The notes below the pieces were generated by a model, which saw nothing but the letters and a program-made list of their open reading frames with translations, ran no database searches and was not told the DNA's origin. Positions 1-10,107 of a stretch of 64,000 nt of DNA are shown here, one piece after another. How positions within the stretch are numbered: the first letter of the stretch is position 1; every line of letters begins with the position of its first letter. The position numbers and the translations under genes are program-made. Source of the DNA: Streptococcus suis (GTDB lineage: Bacteria; Bacillota; Bacilli; Lactobacillales; Streptococcaceae); assembly GCF_902702775.1 (NCBI RefSeq), contig NZ_LR738724.1:992001-1056000 (forward strand), given 5' to 3'.

Positions 1-1191
1 GAAGACACCTATAACAGTCTCTATAATCGTACAGTATCAAAGACCTATGATGGTAGTCATTTAACCATTGATGGACTTGCCCAGAATATCTCCTTACGTC
101 CTCACCAAAAGAATGCCATTCAACGAATTGTGGAGGAAAAACGTGCCCTACTAGCCCACGAGGTAGGGTCAGGAAAAACCTTGACCATGCTTGGAGCTGG
201 TTTCAAGTTGAAAGAATTAGGGATGGTGCATAAACCTCTCTATGTGGTTCCTTCTAGTTTGACTGCCCAGTTTGGTCAAGAAATCATGAAATTTTTCCCT
301 ACCAAGAAAGTCTATGTGACTACTAAGAAAGACTTTGCCAAAGCCAAACGTAAGCAGTTTGTGTCTCGGATTATTACAGGGGACTATGATGCCATTGTCA
401 TTGGGGATTCCCAGTTTGAGAAAATACCGATGAGTCGTGAAAAACAGGTCACCTATATCAATGACAAACTTGAGCAACTCAGAGAAATTAAACTAGGAAG
501 TGACTCTGATTACACGGTGAAAGAAGCGGAACGTTCGATTAAGGGATTGGAACACCAGTTGGAAGAACTCCAAAAACTAGAGCGAGATACCTTTATTGAA
601 TTTGAAAATCTTGGAATTGATTTTCTTTTTGTGTATGAGGCTCATCACTTCAAGAATATCCGTCCAATCACTGGACTTGGGAATGTCGCGGGAATCACCA
701 ATACTACTTCAAAAAAGAACGTAGACATGGAGATGAAGGTGAGACAGGTTCAGGCAGAACATGGAGATAGAAATGTCGTTTTTGCGACAGGAACGCCAGT
801 TTCTAACTCTATTAGTGAACTTTTCACCATGATGAATTACATTCAACCTGATGTTTTAGAGCGATACCAGGTATCCAATTTTGATTCATGGGTTGGGGCT
901 TTTGGGAATATTGAAAACTCCATGGAACTAGCCCCGACAGGTGATAAATACCAACCTAAGAAACGGTTTAAGAAATTTGTCAACTTGCCTGAACTCATGC
1001 GAATCTATAAGGAAACTGCCGATATTCAGACCTCAGATATGCTCGACTTACCTGTACCTGAAGCTAAGATTATTGCGGTGGAAAGCGAGTTAACGCAAGC
1101 TCAGAAATACTATTTAGAAGAGCTGGTAGAGCGTTCAGACGCTATCAAGTCAGGTAGTGTTGCTCCAAGTAGAGATAACATGCTTAAGATA
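1..1191 (+). pseudogene. SNF2-family helicase of the ICE, 5' exon fragment
   Basis: The frame is open from base 1, so the gene begins outside the window. The translation shows SNF2/superfamily 2 helicase motifs: motif I (AHEVGSGKT, encoded near 160-186), motif Ia (VVPSSLTAQF) and motif III (FATGTPVSN near 781-807). Motif II reads YEAH instead of DEAH. In Tn5252/89K-type ICEs the full product is a giant SNF2/DNA-methylase-like protein whose role in the element is unclear. The frame stops at 1201 only because a group II intron starts at 1192. Removing the intron joins codon ATA (1189-1191) to ACA (3587-3589) in frame. A further insertion removes most of the 3' half, so no working protein is expected even after splicing. 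Confidence 0.85.
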
Positions 1192-3586
1192 GTGCGCTGT
1201 TAAGCGTAAAAATGTATCTCCCTCACAGAGGGATATTATTGAAAGTAAATAATAGGAACAACTAACTAACCTAGCGGGGAAACCCAAAGGGGACAATAGC
1301 ATGTTAGTAAAGCGGATAAGGAGCGAGTTACAACGCTTTGATGTGCCGCAAGTTCCGTAACCTATGGTTAAGGCTAAACTGCTTGAACCTCAATTCTGAC
1401 TAGGTGCAAAGCATCGCCCATCGGAAAGTAACTGAGACCGATGTTACTGTATATTCGTTGTTGTGATTTTGGACGAATAACTTTCTACAGTAAAAGAGCA
1501 TACGATAAGTATGAATAAAGGAATGAGTGAGGAACCTAAGGGTTACTAGAACGTACATTTTTAACGAATAGCAGGATTGCCTAAGAGGGGAGACCCTTAT
1601 GGTAACGGAGTCACCGTAGTAGTCCGAGCAAGGGAAATCCTTGTACATGGCGAAGGGTGACAGGTAATTTCGATTAGTTAGAAAGGATTAGGTGCGTGGG
1701 ATGCGTACAGCCAAAACTATCTTAACGGTCATTCATGAACGTGGAAAACAAGATAAACCACTCGAAAGGGTTTATAAGTTACTATTTAATCGTGAACTCT
1801 ATCTGATAGCCTATGCAAAGTTATACCCGAATAATGGAGCAATGACAAAGGGTGTTACAGAGGAAACGATTGATGGAATGTCTATTCAAAAAATAGATAT
1901 GATTATTGAACAATTAAGACAAGAAACCTATTACTGGAGACCAGCTAGGAGAGAGTACATTCCTAAAAAGAATGGAAAACACCGTCCTTTGGGAATACCA
2001 GTATGGAGTGATAAACTTCTTCAGGAAGTGATTCGCATGATATTAGAAGCCTATTATGAGCCACAATTTAGTGAACATTCTCATGGTTTTAGACCAAAAA
2101 GAGGGTGTCATACAGCTTTACAAGAAATTCAGACCTGGAAAGGGACACGTTGGTTCATAGAAGGAGATATCTCTAGTTATTTTGACACGATTGACCACGA
2201 TGTATTAATCACTATGTTGTCTAGACAAATTCAGGATGGTCGGTTTATTAGGCTTATCAAAAATATGCTTGAGGCAGGATGTCTTGATGATTGGAAGTTT
2301 CACAAGACTATTAGTGGAACACCGCAAGGTGGAGTTATTAGTCCTTTATTAGCTAATATCTATTTACATCAATTTGATAAGTGGGTCGGTGAAGAACTGA
2401 TACCTCAATATACAAGAGGTAAAAAGCAGAAAGCAAACTCAGCCTATAATCGTTTGAGTAGAAGAATTAAATGCTATCAGGATAAAGGAGATTATAAAAA
2501 AGCTCATCAGTTAATTGTTGAGAGAAGAAATCTCCCTTCAGTCGATACTTATGATACCAGCTATCGGAGATTAAGATATGTTCGGTATGCGGATGACTTT
2601 ATTCTAGGCTTTACAGGTTCAAAAGCTGAGGCAAAGGCTATAAAGAAGCAAATTGGAGACTTTTTAAATACTAAGTTATCTTTGGAACTTTCTCAAGAAA
2701 AGACTTTGATTACCCATGCGACTGGAGAATCAGCTAAATTTCTGGGATATGAGATAAAAGCACAACGTGTCAATGATTATATTGATAACAAAGGGAGACG
2801 GAGTGCCAATGGTGTTATCGCATTATTTGTACCTGCATCGGTTATTGAAAGCAAATGCCGCCAATACATGAAAAATGGTAAAGCTATTCATCGTAATAAC
2901 TTATTACATGATGATGACTTTAGTATCGTTCAAACTTACCAACAAGAATATAGAGGGCTGGTTCAATATTATATATTGGCACAAAATTTGTCATGGTTCT
3001 CAAAAGTCTATTGGTATATGGAAACATCACTCCTTAAAACATTAGCATTTAAACATAAGTCATCCATTAATAAAATGTTAGCTAAATATAAGACTACCAC
3101 AACTAGCACGAATGGCCGAACTGTGCCGTGTTTACAGGTAGTTGTGCCTCGAGAAGATAAACCTCCTCTAGTTGCAACGTGGGGTGGCATTTCACTTTCT
3201 TATAAAAAGAAAGCTGTAATAGAAGATGCTCCGTATCAAGTTTATGGTGGTCGAACAGAGCTTATCAAGCGATTACTCGCAAATAAGTGTGAGCTATGTG
3301 GAAGTGAGGAGAACATAGAGGTACATCATATCAGAAAATTAGCAGACTTGAACAAACACAATGGGAAATTAGTTCCAAAGTGGAAAGAAATCATGTCAGC
3401 AAGATGTCGAAAAACGCTAGTGACTTGTCGGGATTGTCACCATGCAATACATAATGGTTCAATAAATACACGTTTATGAAATGAAATTACTGGAGAGCCG
3501 GATGATGCGAAAGTATCATGTCCGGTTCGGTGGGGGGATGATGGAAAAGGGGTCGCAATGACTACCTCGCTAGTATCCTACCCTAC
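1192..3586 (+). mobile_element. Group II intron, complete, in the SNF2 helicase gene
   Basis: The 5' end is GTGCG at 1192 and the 3' end is a terminal AC at 3585-3586. Both fit group II consensus ends and restore the reading frame of the host gene when removed. A domain V hairpin lies at 3495-3528 (GAGCCGGATGATGCGAAAGT then the pairing arm) and domain VI follows. About 500 bases of ribozyme domains I to III or IV precede the intron-encoded reverse transcriptase. Both ends and the protein are intact, so the intron looks capable of splicing and retrohoming. It faces the same way as its host gene. Confidence 0.9.
1692..3479 (+). CDS. Group II intron reverse transcriptase/maturase with HNH endonuclease
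   Basis: This multifunctional intron protein copies intron RNA into DNA, assists splicing and cleaves target DNA. The 595-residue product contains the RT fingers-palm motifs in order: QFSEHSHGFRPKRGC, the conserved RT motif GTPQGGVISPLLANIYL, and the catalytic YADD box (YVRYADDF, near residue 300). A maturase (domain X) region follows. The C-terminal HNH domain has CELCG and HHI, then CRDCHH. GTG at 1692 has GAAAGGA (1681-1687) at usable spacing. ATG at 1701 is an alternative start. The length is normal for this family and no damage is visible. Confidence 0.93.
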   Translation: MRGMRTAKTILTVIHERGKQDKPLERVYKLLFNRELYLIAYAKLYPNNGAMTKGVTEETIDGMSIQKIDMIIEQLRQETYYWRPARREYIPKKNGKHRPLGIPVWSDKLLQEVIRMILEAYYEPQFSEHSHGFRPKRGCHTALQEIQTWKGTRWFIEGDISSYFDTIDHDVLITMLSRQIQDGRFIRLIKNMLEAGCLDDWKFHKTISGTPQGGVISPLLANIYLHQFDKWVGEELIPQYTRGKKQKANSAYNRLSRRIKCYQDKGDYKKAHQLIVERRNLPSVDTYDTSYRRLRYVRYADDFILGFTGSKAEAKAIKKQIGDFLNTKLSLELSQEKTLITHATGESAKFLGYEIKAQRVNDYIDNKGRRSANGVIALFVPASVIESKCRQYMKNGKAIHRNNLLHDDDFSIVQTYQQEYRGLVQYYILAQNLSWFSKVYWYMETSLLKTLAFKHKSSINKMLAKYKTTTTSTNGRTVPCLQVVVPREDKPPLVATWGGISLSYKKKAVIEDAPYQVYGGRTELIKRLLANKCELCGSEENIEVHHIRKLADLNKHNGKLVPKWKEIMSARCRKTLVTCRDCHHAIHNGSINTRL

Positions 3587-4084
3587 ACAGGTGAAGCCAG
3601 AAAACTAGCCATTGACATGCGTCTCATTGATCCTGTTTACACCTTGTCTGACAATCAGAAGATTCTTCAAGTAGTGGACAATGTGGAACGCATTTACCGT
3701 GAGGGAGAAAATGAGAAAGCTACCCAGATGATTTTCTCAGATATTGGAACGCCTAAGAGTAAGGAAGAAGGCTTTGATGTTTACAATGAATTGAAAGACC
3801 TTTTAGTGGATAGAGGGATTCCCAAAGAAGCAATAGCCTTTGTCCATGACGCTAATACGGATGACAAGAAAAACTCTCTGTCACGCAAGGTCAATAGTGG
3901 AGAAGTACGGATTCTCATGGCTTCGACAGAAAAAGGGGGAACAGGATTAAACGTCCAGTCTCGCATGAAAGCTGTCCACCATTTAGACGTTCCCTGGAGG
4001 CCCTCAGATGTAGGACGGATTTTGCGGACATTCAAAATAAAAAAGAATGTGGAGGTAACAGACAATGGCAAAGACAATTTTTGA
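3587..4084 (+). pseudogene. SNF2-family helicase of the ICE, second exon, truncated
   Basis: This continues the 5' fragment in frame after the intron (TGEARKLAIDMRLIDP...). It carries helicase C-terminal-domain features: ILMASTEKGGTGLN (motif V region), then HHLDVPWRPSD. In intact SNF2 proteins this is followed by motif VI, with its Q..GR..R arginines. Here the sequence changes abruptly after RPSD (about base 4010) into unrelated residues and a stop that overlaps tnpV. The arginine finger and everything after it are therefore lost. The gene's last part is found more than 9 kb away at 13139-13339. Confidence 0.85.
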
Positions 4085-4439
4085 GGAAATGGGCGGCAAA
4101 TACGAAAGGCAAGGCGATTATTTAATACCGTGCTTAACTGTACCCGCCGAAGAAGAACAGCCGATAGGCATCTGGGGACAGCGGCATTTGGATTATCTGA
4201 AGCATCACTGCAAAGTTACATACACCAATCTTCTTACAAGCGGCAGACTTAACGCTTACCTTGCCGACATTGACAGACAGGCACAGGAACGCTTTGAAAG
4301 GCTCATAGAGGGTATGAAACAGGCACAGGGCATAACGGAACAGCTAAAGGCAGAAAACGCCTTAGAATGGACAGGATGCCTCAATAACATAAGGGCTTGT
4401 GCGAGGGAGATTGTGGAAAAGGAAATTATTTTTGCATAA
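4065..4439 (+). CDS. tnpV: TnpV-family transposon protein
   Basis: The 124-residue protein matches the TnpV family, small proteins carried on Tn4451-like and other Firmicutes mobile elements. The function is not established. Recognisable parts are the N-terminal GGKYERQGDYLIPCL, the central GIWGQRHLDYLKHH and a helical C-terminus. GGAGG at 4051-4055 precedes the ATG. The start overlaps the end of the truncated helicase frame, so this gene marks the left edge of the tet(O) insert. Codon use is more GC-rich than the ICE genes around it, which fits import with tet(O). Confidence 0.75.
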   Translation: MAKTIFEEMGGKYERQGDYLIPCLTVPAEEEQPIGIWGQRHLDYLKHHCKVTYTNLLTSGRLNAYLADIDRQAQERFERLIEGMKQAQGITEQLKAENALEWTGCLNNIRACAREIVEKEIIFA

Positions 4440-4496
4440 ACAGATGATTAGTGGCAGGGGGAAATCCTGCCGCTTTTTCTGCTTTAGTTTGTCAGC

Positions 4497-4525
4497 TTGA
4501 CAAATAAAGGGTTAAGGAATATAAT
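4497..4525 (+). promoter_or_regulatory. tet(O) promoter
   Basis: TTGACA (4497-4502), a 17-base spacer and TATAAT (4520-4525) form a perfect sigma-A promoter. It reads into the tet(O) leader and is of the same type as the tet(M) promoter of Tn916. Confidence 0.9.
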
Positions 4526-4557
4526 TAGATTCAGTATTATACAAGGAGTTAATAAAT

Positions 4558-4581
4558 ATGCGGCAAGGTATTCTTAAATAA
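4558..4581 (+). CDS. tet(O) leader peptide (MRQGILK)
   Basis: A seven-codon frame follows an AAGGAG site at 4543-4548 and lies between the promoter and the attenuator. Its codons overlap the left arm of an 11-bp inverted repeat (4568-4578 with 4670-4680). In tet(M)-type leaders, ribosome progress through the leader decides whether the downstream terminator forms. The arrangement here supports the same role, though no experiment is implied. Confidence 0.6.
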   Translation: MRQGILK

Positions 4582-4768
4582 ACTGTCAATTTGATAGTGG
4601 GAACAAAAAGTAGCAGTCCCGTTTCACTTTTAATATGGGGCTTAGTTTTTTGTACCCAGTTTAAGAATACTTTTATCATGTAATTTTATATGCCCGAAAA
4701 CATATAAGTGTTTTGGGGCTATTGGAGTTATTTACCCAGTGATAGGAGTATTTATCACTGGGTATTTT
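4568..4768 (+). promoter_or_regulatory. tet(O) transcription attenuator
   Basis: The untranslated leader holds two hairpins. The first pairs 4568-4578 with 4670-4680 and is followed by TTTT. The second is a perfect 11-bp terminator stem (4734-4744 with 4753-4763) followed by a T-rich run and ends about 40 bases before tet(O). This fits attenuation control of the resistance gene. The rest of the leader has no other coding content. Confidence 0.75.
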
Positions 4769-4805
4769 TATGCCCTTTTTTGGGTGTTGATAGGAGGAAA
4801 ATCAC

Positions 4806-6725
4806 ATGAAAATAATTAACTTAGGCATTCTGGCTCACGTTGACGCAGGAAAGACAACATTAACGGAGAGTTTATTGTATACCAGTGGTGCAATTGCAGA
4901 ACCAGGGAGCGTAGATAAAGGCACAACAAGGACAGATACAATGAATTTGGAGCGTCAAAGGGGAATCACTATCCAGACAGCAGTGACATCTTTTCAGTGG
5001 GAGGATGTAAAAGTCAACATTATAGATACGCCAGGCCATATGGATTTTTTGGCGGAAGTATACCGTTCTTTATCCGTATTAGACGGAGCAGTATTATTAG
5101 TTTCTGCAAAGGATGGCATACAGGCACAGACCCGTATACTGTTTCATGCACTACAGACAATGAAGATTCCGACAATTTTTTTCATCAATAAAATTGACCA
5201 AGAGGGGATTGATTTGCCAATGGTATATCAAGAAATGAAAGCAAAGCTTTCTTCGGAAATTATAGTGAAGCAAAAGGTTGGGCAGCATCCCCATATAAAT
5301 GTAACGGACAATGACGATATGGAACAGTGGGATGCGGTAATTATGGGAAACGATGAACTATTAGAGAAATATATGTCAGGGAAACCGTTTAAAATGTCAG
5401 AACTGGAACAGGAAGAAAACAGGAGATTCCAAAACGGAACGTTATTTCCCGTTTATCACGGAAGTGCTAAAAACAATCTGGGGATTCGGCAGCTTATAGA
5501 AGTGATTGCCAGTAAGTTTTATTCATCAACGCCTGAAGGTCAATCTGAACTATGCGGGCAGGTTTTTAAGATTGAATATTCAGAGAAAAGGCGGCGTTTT
5601 GTTTATGTGCGTATATATAGCGGAACATTGCATTTGAGGGATGTTATTAAAATATCTGAAAAAGAGAAAATAAAAATCACAGAGATGTGTGTTCCGACAA
5701 ACGGTGAATTATATTCATCCGATACAGCCTGCTCTGGTGATATTGTAATTTTACCAAATGATGTTTTGCAGCTAAACAGTATTTTGGGGAACGAAATGCT
5801 GTTGCCGCAGAGAAAATTTATTGAAAATCCTCTCCCTATGCTCCAAACAACGATTGCAGTAAAGAAATCTGAACAGCGGGAAATATTGCTTGGGGCACTT
5901 ACAGAAATTTCAGATGGCGACCCTCTTTTAAAATATTATGTGGATACTACAACGCATGAGATTATACTTTCTTTTTTGGGGAATGTGCAGATGGAAGTCA
6001 TTTGTGCCATCCTTGAGGAAAAATACCATGTGGAGGCAGAAATAAAAGAGCCTACTGTTATATATATGGAAAGACCGCTTAGAAAAGCAGAATATACCAT
6101 CCACATAGAAGTCCCGCCAAATCCTTTCTGGGCTTCTGTCGGGTTGTCCATAGAGCCGCTCCCTATTGGAAGCGGAGTGCAGTATGAAAGCAGAGTTTCA
6201 CTTGGATATTTAAACCAATCGTTCCAAAATGCGGTTATGGAGGGGGTTCTTTATGGCTGCGAGCAGGGGCTGTATGGATGGAAAGTGACAGACTGTAAAA
6301 TCTGTTTTGAATATGGATTGTATTATAGTCCTGTAAGTACCCCCGCAGACTTTCGGCTGCTTTCCCCTATCGTATTGGAGCAGGCTTTAAAAAAAGCAGG
6401 GACAGAACTATTAGAGCCATATCTCCACTTTGAAATTTATGCACCGCAGGAATATCTCTCACGGGCGTATCATGATGCCCCAAGGTATTGTGCAGATATT
6501 GTAAGTACTCAGGTAAAGAATGACGAGGTCATTCTGAAAGGAGAAATCCCTGCCAGATGTATTCAAGAATACAGGAACGATTTAACTTATTTCACAAATG
6601 GGCAGGGAGTCTGCTTGACAGAGTTAAAAGGATACCAGCCAGCTATTGGTAAATTTATTTGCCAACCCCGCCGCCCGAATAGCCGTATAGATAAGGTTCG
6701 GCATATGTTCCACAAGTTAGCTTAA
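4806..6725 (+). CDS. tet(O): Tetracycline resistance ribosomal protection protein Tet(O)
   Basis: The 639-residue EF-G-like GTPase removes tetracycline from the ribosome in a GTP-dependent way. GTPase motifs are G1 AHVDAGKT (residues 10-17), G3 DTPGH and G4 NKID. The C-terminal domains IV and V are full length. The sequence matches Tet(O) nearly throughout rather than a Tet(O/W/32) mosaic, judged from memory of the family. GGAGG at 4793-4797 precedes ATG. It is flanked by tnpV upstream and the Cys-rich KTR gene downstream, and is controlled by the attenuator upstream. Confidence 0.97.
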   Translation: MKIINLGILAHVDAGKTTLTESLLYTSGAIAEPGSVDKGTTRTDTMNLERQRGITIQTAVTSFQWEDVKVNIIDTPGHMDFLAEVYRSLSVLDGAVLLVSAKDGIQAQTRILFHALQTMKIPTIFFINKIDQEGIDLPMVYQEMKAKLSSEIIVKQKVGQHPHINVTDNDDMEQWDAVIMGNDELLEKYMSGKPFKMSELEQEENRRFQNGTLFPVYHGSAKNNLGIRQLIEVIASKFYSSTPEGQSELCGQVFKIEYSEKRRRFVYVRIYSGTLHLRDVIKISEKEKIKITEMCVPTNGELYSSDTACSGDIVILPNDVLQLNSILGNEMLLPQRKFIENPLPMLQTTIAVKKSEQREILLGALTEISDGDPLLKYYVDTTTHEIILSFLGNVQMEVICAILEEKYHVEAEIKEPTVIYMERPLRKAEYTIHIEVPPNPFWASVGLSIEPLPIGSGVQYESRVSLGYLNQSFQNAVMEGVLYGCEQGLYGWKVTDCKICFEYGLYYSPVSTPADFRLLSPIVLEQALKKAGTELLEPYLHFEIYAPQEYLSRAYHDAPRYCADIVSTQVKNDEVILKGEIPARCIQEYRNDLTYFTNGQGVCLTELKGYQPAIGKFICQPRRPNSRIDKVRHMFHKLA

Positions 6726-6776
6726 CAGCTTGCAAAAGTCATATAAAATGAGATTTGAAAGGATTAGAGACTAATT

Positions 6777-6950
6777 ATGATGAAATGCGAATGGATATTG
6801 TGTCCTGTTTGTGGGAGCAAAACCCGTAATAAAATTAGGAAGGACACTGTTTTGGAGAATTATCCCCTTTATTGTCCAAAATGCAGACAAGAAAGCTTGA
6901 TTAAAGTTGACAACTTGAAGATAACTGTCATCAAAGAGCCAGACGCTTAA
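6777..6950 (+). CDS. Cysteine-rich KTR-domain protein
   Basis: A 57-residue protein with two CxxC pairs (CPVCGSKTRNK and CPKCRQE) suggesting a zinc ribbon. The KTR motif that names the family (PF14205) reads SKTRNKI. This small gene is commonly found directly after tet(O)/tet(M)-type genes. Its function is unknown. It starts 51 bases after the tet(O) stop and shares its terminator, so it is probably cotranscribed. Confidence 0.75.
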   Translation: MMKCEWILCPVCGSKTRNKIRKDTVLENYPLYCPKCRQESLIKVDNLKITVIKEPDA

Positions 6951-6955
6951 GACGC

Positions 6956-7004
6956 AGAGCCGATGAAATTGTGGAACAATTCACGAATCATCGGCTCTTT
7001 TTGT
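6956..7004 (+). terminator. Rho-independent terminator after tet(O)-KTR
   Basis: AGAGCCGATGA (6956-6966) pairs with TCATCGGCTCT (6988-6998) and is followed by a T run. The 200 bases after it hold only an AT-rich promoter-like stretch before the next small gene. Confidence 0.85.
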
Positions 7005-7154
7005 TTCGTATTTGAAAGAACAAACTCACCAAATAAAAAAAACGATATTCGGGTGGGTTATTTTGTTATACTTATTTGTCCTATAAACTATTTAGCAGCA
7101 TAATAGATTTATTGAATAGGTCATTTAAGTTGAGCATATTAGAGGAGGAAAATC

Positions 7155-7292
7155 TTGGAGAAATATTTGAAGAACCCGATTACATGGATTGGATTAGTTC
7201 TTGTGGTTACGTGGTTTTTAACTAAAAGTAGTGAATTTTTGATTTTTGGTGTGTGTGTCTTGTTGTTAGTATTTGCTAGTCAAAGTGATTAA
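7155..7292 (+). CDS. Small membrane protein, unknown
   Basis: A 45-residue frame starts with TTG, six bases after a strong GAGGAGG (7142-7148). It encodes two probable membrane segments: WIGLVLVVTWFL, and ILFGV-type hydrophobic residues leading to LLLVFA. Short membrane proteins of this kind sit upstream of the resolvase in Inc18-like plasmids. The function is unknown. Confidence 0.5.
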   Translation: MEKYLKNPITWIGLVLVVTWFLTKSSEFLIFGVCVLLLVFASQSD

Positions 7293-7345
7293 ATAGAATT
7301 CATATCCAATTTATTTTTTTCTTAACAAGGGAGGTGTTTTTTAAC

Positions 7346-7963
7346 ATGACTAAAGTAGGGTATGCACGTGTCAGTAGCAAAGAACAGAACTTAGATAGAC
7401 AACTGAAAGCGTTAGAGGGCGTTTCTAAGGTCTTTTCAGACAAAGCAAGCGGTCAATCGGTCGAACGCCCACAATTACAAGCTATGCTTAACTATATTCG
7501 TGAAGGGGATATAGTTGTTGTTACTGAATTAGATCGATTAGGACGAAATAATAAAGAATTAACAGAATTGATGAATCAAATTCAAATTAAGGGGGCAACC
7601 CTGGAAGTCTTAAATTTACCCTCAATGAATGGTATTGAAGATGAAAATTTAAGACGGCTGATTAATAATTTAGTGATTGAATTGTATAAGTACCAAGCGG
7701 AATCTGAACGCAAACGAATTAAAGAACGCCAAGCCCAAGGAATTGAAATTGCTAAGAAAAAAGGAAAATTCAAAGGGCGACAACTGAAATTCAAAGAAAA
7801 TGATCCACGTTTACAACACGCTTTCGATTTGTTTTTGAACGGTTTATCCGATAAAGAAGTTGAAGAACAAACTGGAATTAATCGCCGAACGTTTAGAAGG
7901 TATCGATCAAGATACAACGTGACAGTCGATCAAAGAAAAAACAATGAAAAGAGGGATAGTTAA
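7346..7963 (+). CDS. Serine recombinase (resolvase), Inc18 plasmid type
   Basis: A 205-residue resolvase/invertase-family protein. The N-terminal catalytic domain shows YARVSSKEQNLDRQ with the nucleophilic serine, and ELDRLGRN. A helical arm is followed by a C-terminal helix-turn-helix (KEVEEQTGINRRTFRRY). ATG at 7346 is chosen over the GTG at 7334 because GGGAGGTG (7330-7337) sits correctly for it. Its stop overlaps the topoisomerase ATG by one base, so the two are translationally coupled. In pSM19035/pAMbeta1 this resolvase resolves plasmid multimers. On an ICE its role is uncertain. Confidence 0.9.
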   Translation: MTKVGYARVSSKEQNLDRQLKALEGVSKVFSDKASGQSVERPQLQAMLNYIREGDIVVVTELDRLGRNNKELTELMNQIQIKGATLEVLNLPSMNGIEDENLRRLINNLVIELYKYQAESERKRIKERQAQGIEIAKKKGKFKGRQLKFKENDPRLQHAFDLFLNGLSDKEVEEQTGINRRTFRRYRSRYNVTVDQRKNNEKRDS

Positions 7964-10107
7964 TGAGTACGGTTATTTTAGCTGAAAAACCAAGCCAGGC
8001 ATTAGCCTATGCAAGTGCTTTAAAACAAAGCACCAAAAAAGACGGTTATTTTGAGATCAAAGACCCAATCTTTGCAGATGAAACGTTTATCACGTTTGGT
8101 TTTGGGCATTTAGTCGAGTTAGCAGAACCAGGTCATTATGACGAAAAGTGGCAAAATTGGAAACTTGAATCATTGCCGATTTTTCCTGATCGATACGATT
8201 TTGAAGTGGCAACAGATAAAAAAAAGCAGTTTAAAATTGTTGCTGAACTTTTAAAACAAGCAAATACAATCATTGTCGCAACAGATAGCGACAGAGAAGG
8301 CGAAAACATTGCCTGGTCGATCATTCATAAAGCAAATGCCTTTTCTAAAGATAAAACGTATAAAAGACTATGGATCAATAGTTTAGAAAAAGATGTGATC
8401 CGTAGCGGTTTTCAAAATTTGCAACCAGGAATGAATTACTATCCCTTTTATCAAGAAGCGCAAACACGCCAAATTGCCGATTGGTTGATCGGCATGAATG
8501 CAAGCCCTTTGTATACGTTAAATTTACAGCAGAAGGGCGTACAAGGTACATTTTCACTAGGACGTGTTCAAACGCCCACCTTATATCTTATTTTTCAGCG
8601 CCAGGAAGCCATAGAAAACTTTAGAAAAGAACCTTTTTTCGAGGTGGAAGCTAGTATAAAAGTAAACCAAGGGTCATTTAAGGGCGTTATAAGCCCCACA
8701 CAGCGCTTTAAAACCCAAGAGGAGCTTTTAGCTTTTGTTTCTTCTGAACAAGCTAAAATAGGCAATCAAGAGGGGATAATTGCTGATGTTCAAACCAAAG
8801 AGAAGAAAACGAATAGTCCGAGTTTGTTTTCTTTAAGTAGTTTGCAATCAAAAGTTAATCAGCTTTATAAAGCGACAGCGAGCCAAACTTTAAAAGCTAT
8901 GCAAGGACTGTATGAAGCAAAATTATTGAGTTATCCAAGAACAGATACACCATTTATTACAGAGAACGAATTTGCTTATTTAAAAGCGAATTTTGGCAAA
9001 TATAGCGGTTTTTTAGGACTTGATCTTGAAATGGTTCAAACAGAGCCTAGAAAGCGTTATGTGGACGGTAGTAAGGTACAGGAACACCACGCCATTATCC
9101 CAACAAAACAAGTACCTACCGAATCTGCATTAGCGAAAATGGACGATTTACAACGAAAAATATATGCTTTAGTCGTTAAAACGACCGTTGCCATGTTTTT
9201 ACCTGATTACTTGTATGAAGAAACCAAGATACAAACGAAAGTAGCTGATTTGCTGTTTCAATCGATCGGAAAGACACCAAAGCAAGAAGGGTGGAAAATT
9301 CTTTTCAAACAACAAACCAAAGAAGAAAAAGAGGACGTTCAAACGTTACCACTCGTTATCATTGGCGAACGTGCCGAAGTTGGTGTTAAGAGTGTTGAAA
9401 AAGAAACGCAACCGCCAAAAGCTTTTACAGAGGGTACATTATTAACTGCTATGAAAACGGCGAATAAAACGGTTGATGATGAAGAAGCAATCAAGATTTT
9501 ACAAGAAGTTGAGGGGATTGGAACAGAAGCGACAAGAGCAAGTATTATTGAAGCGTTAAAACAAAAAGAATATATCCAAGTGATTAAGAATAAGCTTGTT
9601 GTAACTGAAAAAGGAAAATTATTGTGCCAGGCAGTTGAAAGTCAGCACCTTTTAACGAGTGCTGAAATGACGGCTAAATGGGAAACGTATTTAAAAAAAA
9701 TCGGTAAAAGAGAAGGCAATCAAGAGAACTTTATTACGAATATCAAAAAATTCATTGTTCATTTACTGGAAGCTGTACCTAACGATATAGAAAAACTAAA
9801 TTTTTCTGATTACCAGGAACAGAAAGAAAAAGAAGCAGAAAAAAGTATTGTAGGAAAATGTCCTAAGTGTGGCAACAATATTGTATTAAAAAAATCGTTT
9901 TATGGTTGTTCAAATTATCCTGAATGTAAGTTTACTTTAGCTGAACATTTTAGAAAGAAAAAACTAACCAAAACGAATGTAAAAGAATTACTGGAGGGAA
10001 AAGAAACCCTGGTAAAAGGAATCAAAAACAAAGAGAAAAAGCCCTACAATGCCGTTGTAAAAATTGGGGAAAAGGGATATATTGATTTTATATCTTTCTC
10101 AAAATAA
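7963..10107 (+). CDS. Type IA DNA topoisomerase, plasmid Inc18 type
   Basis: A 714-residue topoisomerase III-like protein that relaxes or decatenates DNA via a tyrosine-phosphodiester intermediate. It has an N-terminal TOPRIM domain (VILAEKPSQA, then ATDSDREGENIAW), the active-site tyrosine in LLSYPRTDTPF, and a C-terminal zinc ribbon (CPKCGNN...GCSNYPECKF). It corresponds to the gamma/topoisomerase gene of pSM19035 and pAMbeta1. The 3' 258 bases are duplicated at 11646-11903 on the far side of erm(B). The gene itself is complete and ends with its own terminator. Confidence 0.93.
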   Translation: MSTVILAEKPSQALAYASALKQSTKKDGYFEIKDPIFADETFITFGFGHLVELAEPGHYDEKWQNWKLESLPIFPDRYDFEVATDKKKQFKIVAELLKQANTIIVATDSDREGENIAWSIIHKANAFSKDKTYKRLWINSLEKDVIRSGFQNLQPGMNYYPFYQEAQTRQIADWLIGMNASPLYTLNLQQKGVQGTFSLGRVQTPTLYLIFQRQEAIENFRKEPFFEVEASIKVNQGSFKGVISPTQRFKTQEELLAFVSSEQAKIGNQEGIIADVQTKEKKTNSPSLFSLSSLQSKVNQLYKATASQTLKAMQGLYEAKLLSYPRTDTPFITENEFAYLKANFGKYSGFLGLDLEMVQTEPRKRYVDGSKVQEHHAIIPTKQVPTESALAKMDDLQRKIYALVVKTTVAMFLPDYLYEETKIQTKVADLLFQSIGKTPKQEGWKILFKQQTKEEKEDVQTLPLVIIGERAEVGVKSVEKETQPPKAFTEGTLLTAMKTANKTVDDEEAIKILQEVEGIGTEATRASIIEALKQKEYIQVIKNKLVVTEKGKLLCQAVESQHLLTSAEMTAKWETYLKKIGKREGNQENFITNIKKFIVHLLEAVPNDIEKLNFSDYQEQKEKEAEKSIVGKCPKCGNNIVLKKSFYGCSNYPECKFTLAEHFRKKKLTKTNVKELLEGKETLVKGIKNKEKKPYNAVVKIGEKGYIDFISFSK

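Noticed and set aside
4806..6725. Mosaic tet(O/W/32/O) allele
   Set aside because: The protein reads as Tet(O) along its whole length. A nucleotide alignment would be needed to exclude short foreign segments.
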